Shown here: positions 57,321-64,000 of the stretch, piece after piece | How positions within the stretch are numbered: the first letter of the stretch is position 1 | Layout: every line of letters starts with the position of its first letter | Assembly (NCBI RefSeq): GCF_000808535.1 | Contig: NZ_JWLV01000020.1 | Coordinates: 49,552 to 113,551 of the forward strand | Source of the DNA: Vibrio sinaloensis | Lineage (GTDB): Bacteria; Pseudomonadota; Gammaproteobacteria; Enterobacterales; Vibrionaceae | DNA length: 64,000 bases | Direction: 5' to 3' | The notes under the pieces: generated by a model | Seen by the model: the letters and a program-made list of their open reading frames with translations, nothing else | Databases searched by the model: none | What the model was told of the DNA's origin: nothing | Position numbers and translations under genes: made by a program

Positions 57321-57877
57321 CTCGTGTAATAGACTTTATAGCATCACTCTTTGGGTTGCTTTTCTTATGGCCAATATTACTCATTGTTACTATCATTGGT
57401 CTATTTGATACTGGCTCTCCTATTTTTGTGCAAGAGCGTGTTGGCCGTAATAAAAAACCATTCAAACTTATCAAGTTTCGTACCATGTCGGTTGAGACAA
57501 AATCGGTTGCTAGTCATTTAGCGAGTGATGCCTCCATCACAAAGCTGGGTGGATTTTTGCGTAAAACTAAAATTGACGAGCTACCGCAATTAATAAATGT
57601 TGTGAAAGGCGAAATGAGTCTAGTTGGTCCTCGCCCTAATTTGTTTAACCAAGAAGAGTTGATTCGAGAGCGTGATGCACAAGGCGTGTACGATGTTTTA
57701 CCGGGAGTAACTGGGTTAGCTCAAGTGCAGAACATTGATATGTCTACACCAGAACTTCTGGCTAAGACAGATAAAAAAATGATAGATACGCTGACATTAA
57801 AGGATTATTTCAAGTATATCTTGATGACAGCGACTGGTAGTGGCTCAGGTGATGCCGTAAACTCAAAAGACAAATAA
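57317..57877 (+). CDS. Initiating glycosyl-1-phosphate transferase, PglC-like
   Basis: A 186-residue monotopic phosphoglycosyl transferase, the minimal PglC-sized form with one N-terminal hydrophobic segment. Motifs: LIKFRTM, then [30 protein letters not shown] in family terms (the DE pair and the GPRP). It transfers a sugar phosphate (probably QuiNAc or FucNAc) to undecaprenyl phosphate. It is the second candidate initiator beside WecA. Confidence 0.88.
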   Translation: MTRVIDFIASLFGLLFLWPILLIVTIIGLFDTGSPIFVQERVGRNKKPFKLIKFRTMSVETKSVASHLASDASITKLGGFLRKTKIDELPQLINVVKGEMSLVGPRPNLFNQEELIRERDAQGVYDVLPGVTGLAQVQNIDMSTPELLAKTDKKMIDTLTLKDYFKYILMTATGSGSGDAVNSKDK

Positions 57878-57883
57878 AGAATA

Positions 57884-59884
57884 ATGAGTAACGTTAGTGT
57901 TGCTTCACGCTCAGGGAAAATTATGGCTAGGCTTGAATACATTTGGAATTTGCCGCGTTTCAGCAAGCGGCTGATCAGCATACTCATTGATAGTATCTTT
58001 ATCGTTACTTCATTCTATATCGCTTACTGGACTCGGCTAGGAACAATCACGGCCGCTCAAGACCAGTTAACCTATTATGTGTTAGCTGGTACGACGATTG
58101 TTTCGATCATTGCTTTCACTCGTTTAGGGCTTTACAGAGCGGTACTACGCTACCTAACGTTCCATGCCTTAGCTGTAGTTGGCGTGTGTAGTGTTATATC
58201 AGCGTTGTCAGTTGCTGTGTTCTCGTTTTATCTAGATGCCTCAATTCCTCGCTCTGTTCCGATTATTTATGGTGCTTTTCTTTGTTTACTTTGTGGTGGC
58301 GCTCGAATGATCATTCGATCTTTGGTTGCCCAGGCGAATAACAAGAGCAAGAAGAAAGTACTGATATATGGAGCTGGATCAGCAGGTCGTCAGCTCGCAT
58401 TAGCGTTGCGCTCATCAGAGTCTCACCACGTTGTTGGCTTTATTGATCAGGATAAAACCATTGTGGGTACGATGATTATGGGGCTCAATGTTTACGATGC
58501 CCTCATAACAGAGAATATTGTGGAAAAGTATAATGTGGGGCAAGTTTTACTCGCGATTCCAAGTGCTTCAAGAGCCAAGCGCAAGCAAATACTCGGTTCT
58601 TTGATGCATTTATCTGCAGAGGTATTAACCATTCCGAATATGGAAGATATCGTTGAAGGGCGAGCTAAAATTGATGAGCTTAAAGATGTCGAAGTAGAAG
58701 ACCTTCTTGGCCGAGATCCTGTATCACCGCAACAGTCGTTGATGGAAGCAAACATCAAAGGTAAAGTTGTAATGGTGACAGGTGCTGGAGGATCGATAGG
58801 TTCTGAGCTTTGCCGACAAATTATTAGGCAGAAACCTAAAGCCCTTGTTCTGTTTGAGTTGTCTGAGTTTGGCTTGTACAAAATAGACAGAGAGCTAAAT
58901 AACCTAGTTGAAAGGGAAGGCCTATCTTTACAGGTGATTCCATTGCTTGGTTCTGTTCAACGAATCAATCGCTTAGCGACAACCATGAAAAGCTTCAATG
59001 TACAAACCGTTTACCACGCTGCAGCCTATAAACATGTCCCACTCGTTGAGTACAATGTGGTTGAAGGGGTCCGTAATAATGTTTTCGGTACTTACTATGC
59101 GGCGAAAGCTGCGATCGAAGCGAAGGTTGAGTCGTTTGTGTTGATTTCAACCGATAAAGCGGTGCGTCCAACGAATGTTATGGGTGCAACTAAGCGTGTA
59201 TCAGAGCTTGGCCTTCAGGCTTTAGCCATGCAACAAAACGCGTTAGAGAATGGTACTCGCTTTTGTATGGTGCGTTTCGGTAATGTGTTGGGTTCATCTG
59301 GTTCGGTGATACCTTTGTTCAAAAAGCAAATTGCTGCGGGTGGCCCAGTTACTGTTACACATGAGGATATTATTCGCTACTTTATGACCATTCCTGAAGC
59401 CGCGCAATTGGTGATTCAAGCGGGAGCCATGGGCAAAGGCGGTGATGTCTTTGTCCTTGATATGGGAGAGCCAGTGCGGATCGCTGATCTTGCGCGAAAT
59501 CTCATTCAGCTCTCTGGTTTGGAGGTCAAAGACAGTGACAACCCGTATGGTGATATTGCTATAGAGTTTTCTGGCCTAAGACCTGGTGAAAAGCTGTATG
59601 AAGAGCTGCTTATCGGTGATAACGTACAAGAAACCGCACACCCTAGAATTATGACCGCGCAAGAAACCTATCTGCCGATTGATGACTATTTAGAGCTATT
59701 AGAAAAGCTCGACCACGCTTGTCACAATTTCAATCATGAAGAAATTAGGCGTTTACTCCTTGAGGCACCGACGGGCTTTAACCCATCGGATGAAATAGGG
59801 GATTTGGTCTGGAAGCAGTTAAGTGAAAATCAATCAGGTCAAATGGTGGAGCTCAATGCAGAGTTGAAAGCATTGGTTCATTAA
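57884..59884 (+). CDS. UDP-GlcNAc 4,6-dehydratase, WbpM/PglF/CapD-like
   Basis: A 666-residue membrane-bound nucleotide-sugar dehydratase. Four N-terminal helices (residues about 28–140), a first Rossmann domain with GAGSAGRQ near residue 165, and a catalytic SDR domain with VTGAGGSIGSELCRQ and ISTDKAVRPTNVMGATKR. Composition is unlike the AT-rich genes upstream and resembles the flanking chromosome. This type of gene often ends Vibrio surface-polysaccharide loci. A hairpin follows, then birA on the - strand. Confidence 0.9.
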   Translation: MSNVSVASRSGKIMARLEYIWNLPRFSKRLISILIDSIFIVTSFYIAYWTRLGTITAAQDQLTYYVLAGTTIVSIIAFTRLGLYRAVLRYLTFHALAVVGVCSVISALSVAVFSFYLDASIPRSVPIIYGAFLCLLCGGARMIIRSLVAQANNKSKKKVLIYGAGSAGRQLALALRSSESHHVVGFIDQDKTIVGTMIMGLNVYDALITENIVEKYNVGQVLLAIPSASRAKRKQILGSLMHLSAEVLTIPNMEDIVEGRAKIDELKDVEVEDLLGRDPVSPQQSLMEANIKGKVVMVTGAGGSIGSELCRQIIRQKPKALVLFELSEFGLYKIDRELNNLVEREGLSLQVIPLLGSVQRINRLATTMKSFNVQTVYHAAAYKHVPLVEYNVVEGVRNNVFGTYYAAKAAIEAKVESFVLISTDKAVRPTNVMGATKRVSELGLQALAMQQNALENGTRFCMVRFGNVLGSSGSVIPLFKKQIAAGGPVTVTHEDIIRYFMTIPEAAQLVIQAGAMGKGGDVFVLDMGEPVRIADLARNLIQLSGLEVKDSDNPYGDIAIEFSGLRPGEKLYEELLIGDNVQETAHPRIMTAQETYLPIDDYLELLEKLDHACHNFNHEEIRRLLLEAPTGFNPSDEIGDLVWKQLSENQSGQMVELNAELKALVH

Positions 59885-59893
59885 GTTGATTAG

Positions 59894-59918
59894 AGCGAGC
59901 CGAAAGGGCTCGCTTTCT
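59894..59918. terminator. Terminator hairpin between WbpM-like gene and birA
   Basis: AGCGAGCC (59894–59901) pairs with GGCTCGCT (59907–59914) across GAAAG. The T tract (TTTCTTG) on the + strand is interrupted, so it is a weaker bidirectional candidate. Confidence 0.65.
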
Positions 59919-59922
59919 TGTA

Positions 59923-60885
59923 TCAGGGCTGAGCTCTCAAAGAAATCTCCCCGCCAATAAAACTTTCAAGCCCATTATCCGTTTCTAATAGCACGGCACC
60001 TTGCTCGTTGATACCACGGCAAATACCAGTGATTTCACGGGGGCCCATAATGAGTTTGATTGGGCGGTCTAAGAAATTGTCTAGGCGATTCCAGCGGGTT
60101 ACGAAACCCTGCATCCCCTTGAGTTCATAGTCAGTGAGGGCTTGGTGTAGCGTGTTGATCAGCGTTATCGCGAGCTCGTTTCGGTCAAGTGTTCCCGTGT
60201 TCGCAACATCCTTGAGGCTAGCCCAAGGTTGGGTGATGCCTGCGGTTTTCTCAGGCATCTTCAGGTTCATGCCCATACCGATCACCAAGTTAGCTGCCGC
60301 CCCCGCTTGGCCCGACATTTCTACCAAAATGCCAGCTAGCTTCTTGTCTTGGTAATAGAGGTCATTCGGCCATTTGAGTTTTACTCCCTCTAGGCCAAGT
60401 TCTTCCAGCGCCTCGACTATCGCCACTCCGACAACCAAACTAAGCCCCATAGCCGCCGCCATTCCGGCATCTAGCCGCCAGTACATCGACATATACAAGT
60501 TAGCACCAAAAGGGGATACCCACTCGCGGCCACGACGTCCTCTCCCTTTAGCTTGGTACTCTGCAAGGCAAACCGCTCCTGACTGCAAGCTGTCTGCCCT
60601 ATCTAAGAGATACTGATTGGTAGAGTCAATGACGGGAATAAGCTCGACCAAATCCCCAAACTGCGCTTGAAGTGTTTGTTCATCTAACAGTTGCATGGGC
60701 TCAGCAAGTTGATAGCCTTTTCCCTGCACTCGATAAACGTCTACGCCCCACGCCTGAATGCCTTTAATGTGTTTACTGATTGCTGCGCGAGAGACGCCAA
60801 GCATAGTGCCGAGCTCTTCCCCTGAATGGAATCCACCTTGAGCAAGTGCGCGCAATATGGCCAGTTTGATGGAGTGTTCTTTCAT
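59923..60885 (-). CDS. birA: Bifunctional biotin ligase / biotin operon repressor
   Basis: BirA activates biotin with ATP, transfers it to the biotin carrier protein and represses biotin genes. The 320-residue protein has an N-terminal winged-helix domain (GEELGTMLGVSRAAISKHIKG, about residues 20–40), so it is the repressor-type form, and the catalytic GRGRRGREWVSP loop near residue 117. It lies one base after murB and is probably co-transcribed, a typical gammaproteobacterial pair. Confidence 0.96.
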   Translation of the reverse strand: MKEHSIKLAILRALAQGGFHSGEELGTMLGVSRAAISKHIKGIQAWGVDVYRVQGKGYQLAEPMQLLDEQTLQAQFGDLVELIPVIDSTNQYLLDRADSLQSGAVCLAEYQAKGRGRRGREWVSPFGANLYMSMYWRLDAGMAAAMGLSLVVGVAIVEALEELGLEGVKLKWPNDLYYQDKKLAGILVEMSGQAGAAANLVIGMGMNLKMPEKTAGITQPWASLKDVANTGTLDRNELAITLINTLHQALTDYELKGMQGFVTRWNRLDNFLDRPIKLIMGPREITGICRGINEQGAVLLETDNGLESFIGGEISLRAQP

Positions 60886-60886
60886 G

Positions 60887-61927
60887 TCAGGCCTCTATGA
60901 TCTTGTGTAAGTACGTTTCGCTGGTGTGATCCATAAAGCGAACTTCATGCTCTAGTTCGACGTCAAATTTGGCTGACACGCAGGCGCGTACCTTCTCTGC
61001 AAGGTTGACGACGTCGGTGGCGCTTGCTGAACCTCGGTTGACTAACACAAGTGCTTGGTTGGGGTGGACTTGTGCTCCGCCGACCTTGGTGCCTTTTAAG
61101 TGGCATTGATCTATCAACCAACCAGCCGCGAGTTTCATACCGCTTTCTGCCGGATAGGCGATGAGATTAGGGAATCGAAGTTTAAGCGCTGAGTATTGCT
61201 CATGCGATATGATAGGGTTTTTGAAGAAGCTACCTGCGTTCCCCGTTATAGCTGGGTCAGGCAGCTTTTCCATCCTTACCTGACAAACGGTCGAGTAAAT
61301 CTGTTGAGCTGTAACAGCCTCTGCATCAAATTGTTGCAACGGGCCATAGCTGATATTTGGCTGCCAATCTTTAGCGAGTTTGAGGCCAACAGCAATAATG
61401 ACCGCTTTTTGATAAAGCTGATGCTTGAAAATTGAGTCTCGATAGCCAAATTGACATTGCTCAGCCGTCATTCGATGTACCTTAAATGTCTCTAAGCAAA
61501 GAATATCGACATATTCACAGATGTCTTTCAGCTCAACGCCATAGGCGCCAATATTTTGGATAGGAGCACTGCCCGCGCATCCTGGAATCAGTGCTAGGTT
61601 TTCTAACCCATTGTAGCCTTGCTCGACCGACCATTCGACCAGTGCTGGCCAGTCTTCGCCGGCGCTTACGTGCAAGTGCCAGTGATGCTCGCTTTCGTTG
61701 ACCTTTTTGCCCATCAAGCGGTTCACCACCACAACACCATGAAACGGCTGAGTGAAAAGCATATTGCTGCCTTTCCCAAGCATTAGTTTCGGTAGGTCTT
61801 GCCATTCAGGTGTCTGATACGCCTCGATGATATCCTCGATAGAGTGGGCTTCGACCAAATAGTCGCAGGTCTGAGAGATAGAAAAAGTATGGTACGCCGA
61901 GAGGTCGGCTTGAGTCTGAATTTGCAT
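60887..61927 (-). CDS. murB: UDP-N-acetylenolpyruvoylglucosamine reductase
   Basis: MurB is the FAD enzyme that completes UDP-MurNAc for peptidoglycan. The 346-residue protein has ADLSAYHTFSI at the start, LGKGSNMLF, IPGCAGSAPIQNIGAYGVE, the catalytic serine region GNAGSFFKNP and QVHPNQALVLVN at the C-terminus. Type I length. The ATG at 61927 is chosen over the upstream 61957 start on family alignment, though no strong ribosome site is seen. Confidence 0.95.
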   Translation of the reverse strand: MQIQTQADLSAYHTFSISQTCDYLVEAHSIEDIIEAYQTPEWQDLPKLMLGKGSNMLFTQPFHGVVVVNRLMGKKVNESEHHWHLHVSAGEDWPALVEWSVEQGYNGLENLALIPGCAGSAPIQNIGAYGVELKDICEYVDILCLETFKVHRMTAEQCQFGYRDSIFKHQLYQKAVIIAVGLKLAKDWQPNISYGPLQQFDAEAVTAQQIYSTVCQVRMEKLPDPAITGNAGSFFKNPIISHEQYSALKLRFPNLIAYPAESGMKLAAGWLIDQCHLKGTKVGGAQVHPNQALVLVNRGSASATDVVNLAEKVRACVSAKFDVELEHEVRFMDHTSETYLHKIIEA

Positions 61928-61986
61928 CACTATTATCGAGTCAACTAAACTGCGCACATTCTACCTTAAAAACGGATTAGGCGATA

Positions 61987-62415
61987 ATGAGCAGCTTAAC
62001 CATCGATGTGTTAGACCCGATAAAACTGCCACTTGTGGCGAGGCTATACAAGCAGTATTACCCTTCTGGCAAAGCAAAGAAAGATGAACTGACAATAGTG
62101 GGATATTGGGAGCAGCAACTTGCTGCTGTTGTTCGCTTTCGTTCCATTGAGCAGTATCGCTTACTGACGGGGATGCTGGTGGTGCCGGACCAAAGAGAGA
62201 AAGGGCTTGGTCATCAACTGATGGCTTATTGTCAAGATAAGGTGCTCACAGACCTTGATTACTGCTTTGCTTACCAGCATCTGGAATCATTCTACGCGCA
62301 GCATGGGTTTGTTATGGTCGAGGAAAGTGCATTACCCAATGCGCTTAGACAGCTCTTTATTCGTTACTCAACCAGTGGCAAAAAATTGGTGGCGATGCAT
62401 TATCAAACGTCATGA
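61987..62415 (+). CDS. GNAT family N-acetyltransferase
   Basis: A 142-residue GNAT-fold protein with the acetyl-CoA binding motif A in GMLVVPDQREKGLGHQLM (RxxGxG-type, residues about 62–79) and FYAQHGF near residue 106. Substrate unknown. It is divergent from murB (59-base gap) and unrelated in composition to the O-antigen GNAT at 36446. Confidence 0.82.
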   Translation: MSSLTIDVLDPIKLPLVARLYKQYYPSGKAKKDELTIVGYWEQQLAAVVRFRSIEQYRLLTGMLVVPDQREKGLGHQLMAYCQDKVLTDLDYCFAYQHLESFYAQHGFVMVEESALPNALRQLFIRYSTSGKKLVAMHYQTS

Positions 62416-62591
62416 ATAAGGCTTTGATGTTTATCAATGCAGGCTAATTTGCCAAAGGGTGTTTCATGATGCTGTGAGCTAAGGACAATTCTTACTCAGT
62501 CAAGATACAATCTGGGGCGGCAAATCTAGGTATTTTCTACCATATTTTGCTAATATCGCTCTCCACTTTAAGTAAAGGTATTACATCCAAC

Positions 62592-63932
62592 ATGATGACC
62601 AATAGGAATATATTCGAAAAACTGCCCACTCTGGCGCAAGATCCGGCTCAGTTTGAGACGCTCTACGCGGCGAGAGACTTTAGAACTCGTCTTATTGAGG
62701 CGATTCAAAAGGCAAGTAAGCGAATCTACCTTGTCGCGCTCTATCTTGAGGATGACGAAGCTGGCCGAGAAATCTTAACGGAGCTTTATGAAGCGAAACA
62801 GCGCAACCCAGGCTTGGATATTGCGGTGTGTGTCGACTGGCACCGAGCTCAGCGTGGGTTGATTGGTGCGGCGCCTGGTGAAACCAATGCCTCTATGTAC
62901 AAAGCGTTCGCCGATAAGTACCCGCACAAAGTGCCTGTTTATGGTGTCCCTGTTCGTGGTAGAGAAGTGTTTGGCGTGCTTCATCTAAAAGGGTTTATCA
63001 TCGATGACCAAGTTATCTACAGCGGCGCCAGCTTAAATAACATTTACTTAAACTACAAAGAACGTTACCGCTTCGATCGTTACCACGTGCTAGGTAATAA
63101 AGCGCTGGCTGACAGCATGGTCGATTTAGTGCAGAAAGAGATGATCGCGCACCCAGCGGTTAATGATCTTGCTTGTCCTACCAAGCCAGAGACGAAAGAG
63201 ATCAAAGCGCAAATTCGTCAGCTTCGTGGTTCTTTAGCGAAGGCGAGCTACCAATTTACACCTGAGTCGGTCTCTGCCGATCAGGTCGCAGTGACCCCTA
63301 TCGTGGGTGTTGGGAAAAAGCGCAATAAACTCAATCAAGGCATTAACCAATTGCTCGCCTTGGCAAAGGATGAGATCTTCATTTGTACGCCATACTTTAA
63401 CTTTCCGCGCAGTGTCGCCAAAGAAGTCAAAAAAGCGATTAAGCGCGGAGTGAAGGTGACGATTGTCGTCGGTGATAAAACCGCTAATGACTTTTATATT
63501 GCCCCTGACCAAGAGTTTAAAACCATCGGTGGTTTGCCGTACTTGTACGAGCGTAACTTGCGTCAGTTTGCAAAAGCGAACGAGGCCAATATTGCGAGCC
63601 GCAAACTCTCTATCCATCTTTGGAAACACGATGAAAACAGCTACCACTTGAAAGGCATTTGGGTTGATAAGCGCTATATGCTGATTACCGGTAATAACCT
63701 GAACCCGCGTGCGTGGAAGCTAGATCTAGAAAACGCGATTCTAATTCAAGATAACTACCATCATTTAACCGAACAGTTTGAGCAAGAAGTGACGAATATT
63801 CTTCAACATACGCATTTGATTTGCACGTATAAGCAGTTGGAGAAGTTTGAGAATTACCCAGAACCAGTACAAAAGCTGATGCGTAAGATTACGCGTGTAA
63901 AAGCCGACCGAGTGTTAAAGCAGATTTTGTAG
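62592..63932 (+). CDS. pssA: Phosphatidylserine synthase
   Basis: PssA makes phosphatidylserine from CDP-diacylglycerol and L-serine, the precursor of phosphatidylethanolamine. The 446-residue protein is of the phospholipase D type found in enterobacteria: two HKD-type motifs, HLKGFIIDD near residue 140 and HLKGIWVD near 355, and ITGNNLNPRAWKLDLENAIL. The ATG at 62592 is used; 62595 is equally possible. No terminator is seen before the window ends 68 bases later. Confidence 0.93.
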   Translation: MMTNRNIFEKLPTLAQDPAQFETLYAARDFRTRLIEAIQKASKRIYLVALYLEDDEAGREILTELYEAKQRNPGLDIAVCVDWHRAQRGLIGAAPGETNASMYKAFADKYPHKVPVYGVPVRGREVFGVLHLKGFIIDDQVIYSGASLNNIYLNYKERYRFDRYHVLGNKALADSMVDLVQKEMIAHPAVNDLACPTKPETKEIKAQIRQLRGSLAKASYQFTPESVSADQVAVTPIVGVGKKRNKLNQGINQLLALAKDEIFICTPYFNFPRSVAKEVKKAIKRGVKVTIVVGDKTANDFYIAPDQEFKTIGGLPYLYERNLRQFAKANEANIASRKLSIHLWKHDENSYHLKGIWVDKRYMLITGNNLNPRAWKLDLENAILIQDNYHHLTEQFEQEVTNILQHTHLICTYKQLEKFENYPEPVQKLMRKITRVKADRVLKQIL

Positions 63933-64000
63933 AAGAGATAAAAGCATAAAACTAGATAGAGAAAGGGCAGCGTGTTAGCGCTAATGCCGATCAGTTAAAC

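Noticed and set aside
63234..63647. 137-residue - strand frame inside pssA
   Set aside because: Shadow of pssA with no independent support.
63933..64000. Possible start of another gene after pssA
   Set aside because: Only 68 bases remain and no start codon with ribosome site or terminator can be judged.

Overview
This window is a chromosomal segment of a gammaproteobacterium, almost certainly a Vibrio or close relative. The gene order psiE–yicC/rph–pyrE–lpxL–slmA–coaBC–radC–rpmB–rpmG–mutM–coaD, followed by lipopolysaccharide (LPS) core genes and then hldD bordering an O-antigen locus, matches what I recall of Vibrio chromosome I. Kdo kinase (kdkA) beside dgkA and an LpxL/LpxM acyltransferase pair fit the same group. 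The species cannot be named from sequence alone. I see no insertion sequence, tRNA, rRNA or CRISPR array.

Region 1 (1–9842) is housekeeping: the tail of psiE, yicC divergent from rph, pyrE, an slmA–lpxL–GT9 operon, coaBC, radC, the ribosomal protein operon rpmB–rpmG, a small membrane-anchored protein and mutM. Region 2 (10018–14886) is a four-gene operon: a GT2 polyprenyl-phosphate sugar transferase, an ArnT-like GT83 enzyme, a GtrA-type membrane protein and an LtaS-like alkaline-phosphatase-fold transferase. It looks like an envelope-decoration cassette. Region 3 (14937–31561) builds LPS core and lipid A: coaD with three core glycosyltransferases, dgkA–kdkA–YejM-like, an OafA-type O-acyltransferase, a WaaG-like transferase with a YrbL-like kinase-fold protein, and a tight operon hldD–lpxM–waaF–waaA–GT–waaL.

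Region 4 (31562–59884) is the O-antigen/surface polysaccharide locus. It has two JUMPstart/ops elements (about 31733–31771 and 47613–47625), so it is probably two RfaH-dependent transcription units. Unit A (31857–46148) holds two unfamiliar polysaccharide proteins, a Wzx flippase, a sugar-modification module (FdtA-type ketoisomerase, methyltransferase, GNAT, VOC protein, FkbH-like HAD protein, acyl carrier protein, FdtB-type aminotransferase), a glycosyltransferase, rmlBADC and a rhamnosyltransferase-like gene. wecA lies on the opposite strand between the units. Unit B (47800–59884) holds wecB, a second Wzx, Wzy, three GT4 enzymes, a pyruvyl transferase, a nucleotide-sugar reductase, a PglC-like initiating transferase and a WbpM-like 4,6-dehydratase. 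Much of units A and B is visibly AT-rich, whereas rmlBADC and the distal genes have ordinary composition, as expected of a mosaic, horizontally exchanged locus. Region 5 (59923–63932) returns to housekeeping: birA–murB, a GNAT protein and pssA.

The most interesting element is the FkbH–ACP–GNAT–VOC–methyltransferase module inside an Fdt-type amino-sugar pathway. I read it as a candidate carrier-protein-dependent route that places a three-carbon (glyceryl-like) or derived acyl group on a dTDP-3-amino-3,6-dideoxyhexose. That chemistry is inferred, not shown.
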